This document shows, piece by piece, positions 15,489 to 23,992 of a stretch of DNA of 64,000 nt. The DNA is from an uncultured bacterium (GTDB taxonomy: Bacteria; Planctomycetota; UBA1135; GCA-002686595). The position numbers and the translations under genes are program-made. Location of the stretch: NCBI GenBank assembly GCA_938075305.1, contig CALJGV010000031.1:1-64000 (forward strand), read 5' to 3'. Under the pieces are notes generated by a model. That model had not been told where the DNA came from and searched no databases. It was given only the letters and a program-made list of their open reading frames with translations. How positions within the stretch are numbered: the stretch's first letter is position 1; the number at the start of each line of letters is the position of its first letter.

Positions 15489-17729
15489 TCAGGAGCGGGC
15501 GAAGTGGTCCTCCCACTCCTCCTCGCTCAGGAGGATATCACGCTTCTTCCCCCCCTTGTACGGGCCGATCAGCCCCTCCGCCTGAAGCTGGTCAAGAAGC
15601 TCGCAGGCCTCGTCGAACTCCATGTCCAGCTCCTGCTGGAGAACGGAGACGGCGACCCGGCCCTGACGGACCAGGACTCGGCCTGCGTTGAGGAGGCGCT
15701 CGGACTGGGATGAGGCCGGAGCGGGCGGGGACTGGGGCTCGAGGACCACGGGCTCCTCGTCCTCATCCGCCTCCTCGTACTCGTCCCCATCGTCGAAGGA
15801 CCCGTCGGGACCGTCGTCCTCATCCTCCTCTTCGTCCTCGTCGTCTTCGTCTTCCTCCTCGTACTCGGCGGCCTCGTCCTCATCGGCCTCCTCGTACTCG
15901 GCGTCGTCCTCTTCTTCGACCTCCTCGTACTCGTCTTCATCGACGAGCTCGTAGTCGCTGTCCTCGAGGGAAGAGATGTCGATCGGGTTGCCGTCCTCGT
16001 CGACGTACTCGTACTCAACCTCTTCTTCGTCTTCTTCCTCTTCAGGCTCCTCCTCGTCGACATCGTCGTCCGAGGCGGCCTCCTCCGCGGTTTCCTCCGC
16101 GGTCTCCTCCGCGGGAGGCTCGTCCTCGGTCTCTGTCGCCTCGTCGGTGACCTCGACCTCGAGGGCGCCCACCGCGGTCTCCAGCGAGTCTCCAGCCGCC
16201 GAGGTCTCGCCACGGGTCCAGGTCCCGTCGGAGTCCGACAGGCTCTCGTCCTCGAAGCCCGCCTCCCAGGAAGCAGGGGGACGCGGCAGGGCAATCCCCT
16301 CCACGTCCTCCGGACGGATGGGAGCGACCCCCCCGGGGAGATCGAGGGTGGCACCCTCGGATACCGGCGGGTCGATGCTGGTGGACGCAGGGGGATGCAG
16401 CCCCTCCGACCCCACGGGCCCATGCTCCTCGTCGTCCATCAGGTCGAAGGGGGCGACCTCCGCGTGCAGGGCTGCCGCAGGGTCCGGCTCGCGGACCGGG
16501 GCCGGCATGGCGGACTCCGGAGAACTGGCGACCGATCCGCCAAGGGGCGTGGTCCCGGGCGGGATCTCCCCCTTCAGGCGCGGGTCCTCGGGGTAGGGCG
16601 ACGGCGGGACGGGTTCCACCTGCTCGAGGCTCTCCGACGCCTTGCGCCAGACCTCCTCCATGTAGGCGAGGGTGTCACCATCGGGCGCGAGGGCGGCCGC
16701 CTCGTCGTGGGAGACCCCCTCAGCCTCACCCCGCACGAGAGCATCGCCGAGGGTCTTGGGCTCGCTCTTGCGCGGCGTCGGCATGGCCACCCGAGGCCTC
16801 TTGCGGCCCCACCGTGCCCCGATCGAGGAGGCCAAGCCGCCGAACCAGCCAGTGATCGCTGTGAGGGAGAGGCCCCCCTCATTCGCGCCCGATGAGGGCC
16901 CGTCCACCACCGGATCGGGCTCGCGCTCCAGGCCCGGCATGCTCGGCCGAGCGGGCTCTTCCCGCGAGGGCTCCACCTCGACGGGCTCGGCCGCGCGAGG
17001 CGCAGGCGGCTGCGTGGTCGCGACCGCTTCGGGCTCCCTCGCCTCGGGCTCTACCGTCTCGGGCTGGGCGAGCTCGTGCTGATGGGCCTTGGCCGCCTGC
17101 ATGCTGGCGGACGTCTCCACCGACGGACTCTTGCGTCGCCGCTTCCGGCGCGGGGCGTCGATCTCCTTGACGTCCGGGCCAGGCCGCGCCGCGCTGGCCC
17201 GACGGAGCTCGGGCCCGTCCAGTGAGACCGCGAGGGTCCTCGATCCAGTCTTGGGCGCCCGGGCAAAGGCCAGCCAGAGAGCCACCACCACGACGCCGAG
17301 CCCCGCGAGGATCCCCGCCCAGGGTCCCACCGCCTCGGCCAGGCGGGCGCCGGTTCCGTCTCCGATCCGTCCGCCCGAGCCCGCGACCAGGGCGCTGGAG
17401 ATGAGGGCGACGCCAAGGCCGCAGACCCCGACGCCAACTACCCGGCGCAGCAGGTCAGTACGGATCGCGCCCAGGACCGCCATGGCTCCGAAGGCTGCGA
17501 TGGCGCCGGCCATCATCAGGCCGGGCCAGGCCCCGACCCAGGCCGCGATCCGCGCGGCGAGGGCAGCCGTTCCACCCAGGCCGTCCGACGTCAGGTCCGT
17601 GCTATCACGGAGGGCCTTGAGGAGCGCGACCGCCGGCAGGCAGCCCGCGAGGAACAGGGCGCCGCCGAGGAGTTCGGGTCCCCTGGAGGGAACCCGTGCC
17701 GCGCCGCGCTTACGAAGATCTTCCTTCAT
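15489..17729 (-). CDS. Motorless FtsK paralogue: 4-TM domain, acidic linker, FtsK gamma-type winged helix
   Basis: A 746-residue protein directly after ftsK (15 bp gap). It has about four transmembrane segments in the first 160 residues (LLGGALFLAGCLPAVALL; LMMAGAIAAFGAMAVLGAI; VVGVGVCGLGVALISSALV; WAGILAGLGVVVVALWLAF), as in FtsK. A Pro/Glu-rich linker of about 350 residues follows, then an extremely acidic stretch of about 160 residues. The C-terminal ~70 residues align with the FtsK gamma domain of the neighbour (VLQQELDMEFDEACELLDQL against LLQRALGIGYTRASRLIDQM; GLIGPYKGGKKRDIL against GILGPHMGSKAREIF), including a shared EEEWEDH/LEDWEEN tail. No Walker motifs are present. The linker shares EYEYVDEDGNP with FtsK. 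It arose by duplication with motor loss, or by independent fusion; the function is unknown. Confidence 0.85.
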   Translation of the reverse strand: MKEDLRKRGAARVPSRGPELLGGALFLAGCLPAVALLKALRDSTDLTSDGLGGTAALAARIAAWVGAWPGLMMAGAIAAFGAMAVLGAIRTDLLRRVVGVGVCGLGVALISSALVAGSGGRIGDGTGARLAEAVGPWAGILAGLGVVVVALWLAFARAPKTGSRTLAVSLDGPELRRASAARPGPDVKEIDAPRRKRRRKSPSVETSASMQAAKAHQHELAQPETVEPEAREPEAVATTQPPAPRAAEPVEVEPSREEPARPSMPGLEREPDPVVDGPSSGANEGGLSLTAITGWFGGLASSIGARWGRKRPRVAMPTPRKSEPKTLGDALVRGEAEGVSHDEAAALAPDGDTLAYMEEVWRKASESLEQVEPVPPSPYPEDPRLKGEIPPGTTPLGGSVASSPESAMPAPVREPDPAAALHAEVAPFDLMDDEEHGPVGSEGLHPPASTSIDPPVSEGATLDLPGGVAPIRPEDVEGIALPRPPASWEAGFEDESLSDSDGTWTRGETSAAGDSLETAVGALEVEVTDEATETEDEPPAEETAEETAEEAASDDDVDEEEPEEEEDEEEVEYEYVDEDGNPIDISSLEDSDYELVDEDEYEEVEEEDDAEYEEADEDEAAEYEEEDEDDEDEEEDEDDGPDGSFDDGDEYEEADEDEEPVVLEPQSPPAPASSQSERLLNAGRVLVRQGRVAVSVLQQELDMEFDEACELLDQLQAEGLIGPYKGGKKRDILLSEEEWEDHFARS
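15985..16016. repeat. Copy A of a 32-bp direct repeat shared by ftsK and its paralogue
   Basis: Thirty-two bases beginning GGGTTGCCGTCCTCGTCGAC are identical to 19504-19535 in the same orientation. On the coding (minus) strand they encode EYEYVDEDGNP in both genes. It marks common descent or gene conversion of the acidic linkers. Confidence 0.9.
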
Positions 17730-17744
17730 GGGTCGGTTGGCTCA

Positions 17745-20483
17745 TCAAGCCTTGTCCAGGTTGGCCTGGTTCTCCTCCCAGTCCTCGAGGGTCATGAAGA
17801 TCTCCCGGGCCTTCGACCCCATGTGGGGGCCGAGGATCCCGGCATCGCTCATCTGATCGATCAGCCGCGAGGCGCGGGTGTACCCGATGCCCAGCGCCCT
17901 CTGGAGGAGGCTGGCGGAGCCTCGACGGTACTTGAGGACGACAGAAACGGCCTCGTTGAACATCTCATCGACCTTCTCACCCCCCTGGTTCACGGAGCCT
18001 GGGGGCGCCGTTCCGGTGGCGGTCTGGACGAGCTGCTGGTCGAAGTTGGGGGCCGCCTTCTCGCAGACGTGGTCCACGAGGGCCTGGAGCTCGTGGTCCT
18101 CCACGAGGGCTCCCTGCACCCGGACGAGCTGGCTCGACTGGGGCGGCGTGTAGAGCATGTCGCCCTGCCCGAGGAGCTTCTCGGCCCCCATCTGGTCGAG
18201 GATGACGCGGCTGTCGATCTTGGACGCGACCTGGAAGGCGATTCGCGTGGGCAGGTTGCCCTTGATCAGGCCCGTGATGACGTCGGTGCTCGGGCGCTGG
18301 GTGGCGACGATCACGTGGATCCCCACGGCGCGCGCCTTCTGGGCGAGGCGAGCGATGGCCTGCTCCGCCTCCTTCTTCGACTGCATCATCAGGTCCGCCA
18401 TCTCGTCGATGACGAACACGATGTAGGGCACGTGACGCGGGGTGTACTCCTCGTTGAAGTCGTCCCCGAGTCGCTCTCGGAGCTTGTCCTCGCCGAGCTT
18501 GTTGAACGCCTTGATGTTCTTGACGCCGGCGTTGTTGAAGAGCTCGTAGCGGCTCTCCATCTTCTCGACCGCCCAGAGCAGGACGTTCGTCGCCTGCTTC
18601 ATGTCGGTGACGACCGGCAGCTCGAGGTGCGGGATGTTCTGGAAGATCGACAGCTCGACCATCTTCGGGTCGATCAGGATCAGCTTCACGTCGTGCGGCG
18701 AGCGCGTGAGCATGATGCTGGCGATGATCGTGTTGATGCAGACGGACTTACCAGAGCCCGTGGTGCCGGCGATCAGCATGTGCGGCGCCCGCGAGAGGTC
18801 CTCGACGACGGACTTGCCCTCGGCGTCCATGCCGAGGAACAGCGGCAGCGCCAGGACGTCGTTGTCGTACGCCTCCTGGGTGACCAGCTCGGAGATTCGC
18901 ACCGTCCGACGGTCCTTGTTGGGGACCTCCACTCCGATCGTGTTCTTGCCCGGGATCGGCGCGATGATCCGCACGCTGCGCGCCCGTAGCGTCGCCGCGA
19001 TCTCCTGGGCGAGGGCCGTCACCTTGTTCATCCTCGTGCCCTGGGTGACCGTCAGCTCGAACATGGTCACCGCGGGGCCGACCTGAGCGCCCACGACCTC
19101 GGCGTCCACCCGGAAGCTCCGGAGCGCGTTCTCGAGGTTCTCGGCGCTGGTCTCGAGGAACTCCTTGTCCACCCGGGCGCTGCCGCTGGGGGCCTCGAGG
19201 AGCTCGAAGGAGGGCAGCTCCCAGGGGCCCGGGGGTGGGGTCGGGGGCTCGTAGATGGGCTGGCTGATCGTCGAGGCGCGCTTCGCGGCGGCCGCGGCGG
19301 CGCGCTTCGCCTTCGCGGAGACCGCCGCCTCTTCGAAGTCGAGTTCCGGCTCGAGCTCGGCCTCGGCGGCGGCCTTCTTCTTGGAACGGGAGCGGCCCTT
19401 CTTGGCGGCGGGCTGGATGACCTCCGGCTCCTCCTCCTCCAACTCCTCTTCTTCCCACTCCTCCTCGTCCCACTCACCCTCCTCGAGCTCGTCGGGATCC
19501 ACGGGGTTGCCGTCCTCGTCGACGTACTCGTACTCGTACTCCTCCTCTTCCTCCTCTTCGATGTCCTCCACGTCATCGAGGGCGTCGAGGTCGGGGAGGG
19601 GATCGTTCTTGGGCTTGGGGTTGCTCTTGCGCTTGGACCGGCTGGTGCCGGCCTTCCCGCCCTTCTTCCCGCCCTTGCCGGAGCCGGGCGCCAGGTCCGC
19701 GCCCCGGAGGAAGTCCCAGATCCCGAGAAGGAGCCTCTTGGTCCAGCCAGCAACGGCGGGGAAGGTGTGCTCCCCCATGCGCTCGCGCCGGTCCTCGAGC
19801 CACTCCCCGAAGGCGCTGATGGCCGTGTAGAACGCCATCTCGGTGGCGAGGAGGGCGGAGATCACGGCCATCGTGAGCAGCACGACCCACAGGCCGAGCT
19901 GTCCGAAGCGATCGACCAGGCCGCCGTTGGACACGAAGGCGAGCCAGCCGCCCGGACCGTAGGGCAGGTCGGGCGACAGGCTGGACATCACCGCGTCCCC
20001 TCCCGCCTGGCTGAGCTCGTCCTGGGCGGCCAGGAAGGCTTCCCGGGACTCGAGGTCCGTTCCAAACCCCAGGTCGAGCACGAAGGCGGTCGAGAGAACG
20101 AAGCAGACCACGCCAAGGAAGCGCAGCATCGGCATCCGGATCTCGCGGCGCGCGACCACGATCGCGCCCCAAAAGATGCCCAGGACCGCCAGCAGGTAGC
20201 CAGAGAGCCCGATGGCACAGAAGGCGCCGTTGGCGACGAAGTGCCCGAGGCGCCCGCCCAGATTGGCGCCCTCCGGGGCCGCGGCCAGCGGAGTGCTGAA
20301 CGTCACCATGGAGAGCAGCATCCAGATGGAGGTTCCGACGAGCGCCAGGCCACCAAGCTCGCGGATTCGCGCGGACGACTCGTCGTCCAGGGGCTCGCCC
20401 ATGACGAGGCTCGCCGCAAGCTGTCGCCAGCGGCCCCGATCAGCCCCTCGGGCTCCTTTCTTCTTTGTATTCTTTCGCGCCAA
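17745..20483 (-). CDS. ftsK: DNA translocase FtsK/SpoIIIE
   Basis: Septum-located DNA pump that clears chromosome termini during division. The 912-residue protein has an N-terminal membrane domain of about four helices (ALVGTSIWMLLSMVTFSTPL; GLSGYLLAVLGIFWGAIVVA; LRFLGVVCFVLSTAFVL; LWVVLLTMAVISALLATEMA). A short acidic linker (EEEEEEEYEYEYVDEDGNPV) is followed by the alpha/beta motor with Walker A GTTGSGKSVC near residue 573, Walker B LILIDPKMVEL and VIDEMADLMM. The gamma winged helix with LLQRALGIGYTRASRLIDQM comes last. The start at TTG 20483 gives MARKNTKKKGARG and has GGAGA about 8 bases upstream; a TTG ten codons earlier is less likely. It heads the unit with the motorless paralogue, rimO, pgsA, pgpA and the phosphatase. 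Confidence 0.95.
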   Translation of the reverse strand: MARKNTKKKGARGADRGRWRQLAASLVMGEPLDDESSARIRELGGLALVGTSIWMLLSMVTFSTPLAAAPEGANLGGRLGHFVANGAFCAIGLSGYLLAVLGIFWGAIVVARREIRMPMLRFLGVVCFVLSTAFVLDLGFGTDLESREAFLAAQDELSQAGGDAVMSSLSPDLPYGPGGWLAFVSNGGLVDRFGQLGLWVVLLTMAVISALLATEMAFYTAISAFGEWLEDRRERMGEHTFPAVAGWTKRLLLGIWDFLRGADLAPGSGKGGKKGGKAGTSRSKRKSNPKPKNDPLPDLDALDDVEDIEEEEEEEYEYEYVDEDGNPVDPDELEEGEWDEEEWEEEELEEEEPEVIQPAAKKGRSRSKKKAAAEAELEPELDFEEAAVSAKAKRAAAAAAKRASTISQPIYEPPTPPPGPWELPSFELLEAPSGSARVDKEFLETSAENLENALRSFRVDAEVVGAQVGPAVTMFELTVTQGTRMNKVTALAQEIAATLRARSVRIIAPIPGKNTIGVEVPNKDRRTVRISELVTQEAYDNDVLALPLFLGMDAEGKSVVEDLSRAPHMLIAGTTGSGKSVCINTIIASIMLTRSPHDVKLILIDPKMVELSIFQNIPHLELPVVTDMKQATNVLLWAVEKMESRYELFNNAGVKNIKAFNKLGEDKLRERLGDDFNEEYTPRHVPYIVFVIDEMADLMMQSKKEAEQAIARLAQKARAVGIHVIVATQRPSTDVITGLIKGNLPTRIAFQVASKIDSRVILDQMGAEKLLGQGDMLYTPPQSSQLVRVQGALVEDHELQALVDHVCEKAAPNFDQQLVQTATGTAPPGSVNQGGEKVDEMFNEAVSVVLKYRRGSASLLQRALGIGYTRASRLIDQMSDAGILGPHMGSKAREIFMTLEDWEENQANLDKA
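19504..19535. repeat. Copy B of the 32-bp direct repeat shared by ftsK and its paralogue
   Basis: Identical over 32 bases to 15985-16016, same orientation, 3.5 kb apart. It lies inside the acidic linker of ftsK. Confidence 0.9.
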
Positions 20484-20632
20484 CTCGACTTCTCCGCGCG
20501 TCTCCCCCCTCAAGGAGACGGACTGGTCGCCATCGTTGCGTTCCTGGGAACCGGGTTCAACGATGGGGGCCCTTCAATGGGCGCCCAGGCACGATCCTTC
20601 TGCCTCCCACGCCCCCGAAATCTCGGCTTTTC

Positions 20633-22105
20633 ATGCTCCTGTCACTCCTCACAACGGCCCCGCTGCTCGTCTCCTCGATTGCCATTTCCCAGGAGACCAC
20701 GGCGCGGCCGGCGCTCGAGGAGAGCCTTGTCGTCGCTTCCGACGAGGAGCTGAAGCCCGCCGAGGGCTCCCCCCCCAAGAAGGGCCCGTGGAAGCTCCAG
20801 GACGCGCTGGGGGCGCCCGATTGGCTCCGGGTGAGCGGTCAGTTCCGCGCACGATTCGAGCACCTCAGCGAGCGGTTCAAGAAGGTCGGCGGCGTCCTGC
20901 GCGATGGCCCCGGACAGATCGTGGTCCTCCGGACGCTCCTGGCGATCACCCTCCAGGATGAATACCTGTCGCTGACCACCGAACTGGAGGACTCCCGGGC
21001 CTACGGATACCCCAGCGACGAGATCCTCTCGACCGGTCAGGTCAACGCCGTCGAGCTCCTCCAGGCCTACGTCAGGGCGGACTTCAGCGACGTGTTCGTC
21101 GGCGGAGACTCGACGAGGGTCAAGCTGGGCCGACAGACCATGGACATGGGAAGCCGCCGCTTCGTGGCCCGGAACCGCTACCGGAACACGATCAACTCCT
21201 TCCTCGGGGCGAACGCCCGCTGGGAGGACGCCACGGGCAGCGCCGTAGAGGCCTTCTTCACCAGCCCAACGATCCGGCTGCCCGGCACGGGTGATCAGGC
21301 GGCCCTCAAGAACAACGAGATCAAGTTCGACAAGGAGCTCGCGGACAACAGCTTCTGGGGGCTCTTTGGCTCCCACAAGGACGTCATCGAGAACGTCAAC
21401 GCGGAGCTGTACTACTACGGGCTCGACCGCGGGGACGTGTTCAATCTCGCGGTGGCGGACCGCAAGCTGCACACCTTCGGAAGCCGCTGGTACCGACCCA
21501 CGGTGGCCGGAGAGCCGTTCTGGGAGATCGAGTACGCCTACCAGTTCGGCGAGTCGCGCAGCACCAAGAGCGCCAGCGATACGACCGACCTCGACCACAG
21601 CGCCTACATGCTCCACGTGTCCGGCGGATACGCCTTCGACAACGCGGCGAGCCTGAGGGTCGAGGGGCTCTTCGACATCGCGACGGGCGACGACAACCCG
21701 AATGACGGGAACAACAACCGCTTCGACAGCCTCTTCGGCGTTCCGCGCTTCGAGTTCGGGCCCACGGGCATCTTCCGTGGCGCCACCCGGGCGAACATCA
21801 TCTCCCCCGGCCTCCGCCTGACCGGCGACATCGCGGAGGGCTGGCAGGTTCGGGTGACTCAGCGGCCCTACTACCTTGAGTCCAAGACGGACGCGTGGAC
21901 CACGACGGGCCTCCGCGACGACACGGGCGGGTCGGGCCGACACTTCGCGGACATCACGGAGCTGAGGGTCCGTCACCCGCTGCTGAACGGCGGCGCCCGC
22001 TTCGAGTTCGGCGGGGCATACCTCGCCGCGAAGGAGTTCGCCAAGAACCAAGGGGACGGGAGGGACTCGATCTACACCTACGTGCAGATCCAGTTCAACT
22101 TCTGA
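20633..22105 (+). CDS. Alginate-export-type outer-membrane beta-barrel protein
   Basis: A 490-residue exported protein. The ATG at 20633 opens a signal peptide (MLLSLLTTAPLLVSSIAISQ). Blocks typical of the alginate_exp (AlgE-like) family follow: LRVSGQFRARFEHLSERFKK, VVLRTLLAITLQDEYLSLTT, LLQAYVRADFSD and KLGRQTMDMGSRRFVARNR. Many beta-strands come next, and the C-terminus YTYVQIQFNF ends in Phe as outer-membrane barrels do. Family members form channels for polysaccharides or other anionic solutes; the substrate here is not evident. It is divergent from ftsK (about 150 bp between starts) and convergent with coaB. Confidence 0.85.
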   Translation: MLLSLLTTAPLLVSSIAISQETTARPALEESLVVASDEELKPAEGSPPKKGPWKLQDALGAPDWLRVSGQFRARFEHLSERFKKVGGVLRDGPGQIVVLRTLLAITLQDEYLSLTTELEDSRAYGYPSDEILSTGQVNAVELLQAYVRADFSDVFVGGDSTRVKLGRQTMDMGSRRFVARNRYRNTINSFLGANARWEDATGSAVEAFFTSPTIRLPGTGDQAALKNNEIKFDKELADNSFWGLFGSHKDVIENVNAELYYYGLDRGDVFNLAVADRKLHTFGSRWYRPTVAGEPFWEIEYAYQFGESRSTKSASDTTDLDHSAYMLHVSGGYAFDNAASLRVEGLFDIATGDDNPNDGNNNRFDSLFGVPRFEFGPTGIFRGATRANIISPGLRLTGDIAEGWQVRVTQRPYYLESKTDAWTTTGLRDDTGGSGRHFADITELRVRHPLLNGGARFEFGGAYLAAKEFAKNQGDGRDSIYTYVQIQFNF

Positions 22106-22126
22106 CCCTCCGCACGGGCACCTCGC

Positions 22127-22792
22127 TCAAGGGTCCTCCACCGGCCCCTCTCCTGAGCCAAGGCTCAGGAGGCGGAGCAGCCGTTCGGCGGTCTCCGCCT
22201 TGGGGCGTCCCTCGGCCGACCAGACCGGGCCGTCGGCGTCGAGGACCGTGACGCTCGAGTCCGGAGCGTTGAGGGCGCTGGCCCCGTTCAGGACGATCCA
22301 ATCGGCGTTCTTGCGGATCAGCTTGGCGGTCGCACGCTTGGGCCCATCGGCGGTCTCAAGGGCGAACGCGATCACCTTGCGGGCGCCCTTGTCCCGAGCG
22401 ACCGTACGCAAGAGGTCCGGGTTCTCCACGAGCTCGAGGACGGCGGCCCCGCCGCCCTCCTCCTTCTTCTTCCACTTGCACTCGAGCCGCTCGGCTGGCC
22501 GGAAGTCCCCCACCGCGGCCGCCATGTAGAGGGCATCAGCGGCAGGGAAGTGCTCCTCCAGCGCCGCCAGCATGTCGAGGGCGCTCACCACGTCCACCCG
22601 CTCGACCCCAGGCGGGGTCTCCATGTGGACGGGACCCGCGATCAGGGTCACCCGGTGCCCGTCGGCGGCGGCCGCCCGCGCGATCTCGAACCCCATCCGG
22701 CCACTGGACTCGTTGGAGAGGTAGCGCACCGGGTCAATGTGCTCCCGGGTGGGGCCCGCGGTCACGAGCACATGGAGGGGTCCAGCGGCCAA
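22127..22792 (-). CDS. coaB: Phosphopantothenate-cysteine ligase (stand-alone CoaB)
   Basis: Joins 4'-phosphopantothenate to cysteine in coenzyme A synthesis. The 221-residue protein has VLVTAGPTREHIDPVRYLSN and SSGRMGFEIARAA (nucleotide binding), MAAAVGDFRP, the basic-tract substrate loop (KWKKK), and ADWIVLNGA near the end, matching the C-terminal half of the usual CoaBC fusion. Here it is separate from CoaC, starting with TTG two bases after the coaC stop. It is the last gene of the leftward aroF-tpiA-secG-yicC-gmk-coaC-coaB run and is convergent with the barrel protein gene. Confidence 0.93.
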   Translation of the reverse strand: MAAGPLHVLVTAGPTREHIDPVRYLSNESSGRMGFEIARAAAADGHRVTLIAGPVHMETPPGVERVDVVSALDMLAALEEHFPAADALYMAAAVGDFRPAERLECKWKKKEEGGGAAVLELVENPDLLRTVARDKGARKVIAFALETADGPKRATAKLIRKNADWIVLNGASALNAPDSSVTVLDADGPVWSAEGRPKAETAERLLRLLSLGSGEGPVEDP

Positions 22793-22794
22793 GG

Positions 22795-23343
22795 TCAGGC
22801 TCCCTGACCGAGGGCTCGCTCCGCAGCGGCCACGATCGTCGCCGGCTCGGCCAGCCGCCCTGTCCCCTCGTCACCGCAGGCCATGTGACCCTCCTCGGCC
22901 TCCACGAAGGTCCAGCCGTCCCCACGGAGCACCTCGAAGTTCCGCTGCACCGCAGGGTTGGCGAGCATGTTGGGGTTCATGGCGGGGCAGAGCAGACGCG
23001 GAGCGGCCGGCGGCACTGCCAGGAGCGAGGTGGTCACCAGGTCATCCGCCATGCCGTGGGCGAGCCGCGCGGCGAGGTCCGCGGAGCAGGGGGCGACGAT
23101 CACGAGGTCCACCGCACGTGAGAGCTCGATGTGGTCCATGGCTCCGCGGCGTTCCTCCCCCCACTCGGTCACCTGCGCCGGCTCCCCGGTCACCGCGTGA
23201 AAGAGCTGCGGCGAGACGAGCCTCGCCGCGTTCTCGGTCAGGACCGTCCGGACGCTATGCCCCTTCTGGGCGAGCTTGCTCGCGAGATCACAGGCCTTGT
23301 AGACCGAGACCGAGGCGGAGCAGCACAGGAGGATGTTGGCCAT
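22795..23343 (-). CDS. coaC: Phosphopantothenoylcysteine decarboxylase (stand-alone CoaC)
   Basis: Flavoprotein that decarboxylates 4'-phosphopantothenoylcysteine to phosphopantetheine. The 182-residue chain has the flavin-binding start (ILLCCSASVSVYKACDLASK), the active-site His in MDHIELSRAVDLVIVAPCSA, the PAMN motif (LCPAMNPNML) and the substrate clamp with Cys (HMACGDEGTGR). In most bacteria it is fused to CoaB; here the two are adjacent separate genes. It lies 70 bp after gmk. Confidence 0.93.
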   Translation of the reverse strand: MANILLCCSASVSVYKACDLASKLAQKGHSVRTVLTENAARLVSPQLFHAVTGEPAQVTEWGEERRGAMDHIELSRAVDLVIVAPCSADLAARLAHGMADDLVTTSLLAVPPAAPRLLCPAMNPNMLANPAVQRNFEVLRGDGWTFVEAEEGHMACGDEGTGRLAEPATIVAAAERALGQGA

Positions 23344-23413
23344 CTCTGGATCTCGCTCTGGGGTCAGGGGTGAGAGGGGAAGGAACCCGGAGGCGCCAGC
23401 CCCTGGGCGGGGC

Positions 23414-23992
23414 TCAGGCGTTGGAAGGGGCCGGCAGGCCGACGATCTTGCGGATCTCGGTGACGGCTCGATCGAGGTCGTCGTTGACGACGATGTGATC
23501 GTACTTCACCCGCTCTCGATACTCGTCCTCGGCCTTCTTCAGGCGTCGCTCGAGGACCTCCGGCGTCTCGGTACCGCGCCCCGAGAGACGCTGGCGCAGC
23601 ACCTCGAAGCTCGGCGGTGCCACGAAGACGTAGATACCGTCCACCTGGAGCGCCTTGAGCTGCAGCGCCCCCTGGACGTCGATCTCCACGAGGTAGGTCT
23701 TGCCCGCCGCGATCGCCTCGCGCATCGGCGCACGGAGGGTGCCGTACATGTTCCCGTGGACCTCCGCGTGCTCCACGAAGTCCCCCGCCTCGATGCGAGC
23801 CTTGAACTCGTCCACGGAGAGGAAGTGGTAGTGCTGCCCGTCCACCTCGCCGGGCCTCGGAGCCCGCGTCGTCGCCGAGACGCTGAAAACCACCTGGTCG
23901 TCCTCTAGCAGCTGCTTGCAGATGGTGCTCTTCCCGCAGCCCGAGGGGCCTGAGATGAGCAGGACGGAGCCCTTCGGTTCGGAGGCGGTCAT
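23414..23992 (-). CDS. gmk: Guanylate kinase
   Basis: Phosphorylates GMP/dGMP to GDP/dGDP. It is 192 residues with P-loop GPSGCGKSTI and guanylate-binding SVSATTRAPRPGEVDGQHY, then FLSVDEFK, EVHGNMYGT and LVEIDVQGALQLK. All are diagnostic. The ATG at 23992 overlaps the yicC stop as ATGA, the common yicC-gmk arrangement. rpoZ, which often follows gmk, is not present in the 70 bp before coaC. Confidence 0.95.
   Translation of the reverse strand: MTASEPKGSVLLISGPSGCGKSTICKQLLEDDQVVFSVSATTRAPRPGEVDGQHYHFLSVDEFKARIEAGDFVEHAEVHGNMYGTLRAPMREAIAAGKTYLVEIDVQGALQLKALQVDGIYVFVAPPSFEVLRQRLSGRGTETPEVLERRLKKAEDEYRERVKYDHIVVNDDLDRAVTEIRKIVGLPAPSNA

Noticed and set aside
15688-16596. Ser-rich plus-strand frames opposite the acidic linker of the ftsK paralogue
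   Set aside because: Low-complexity complement of Glu/Asp codons; no real gene.
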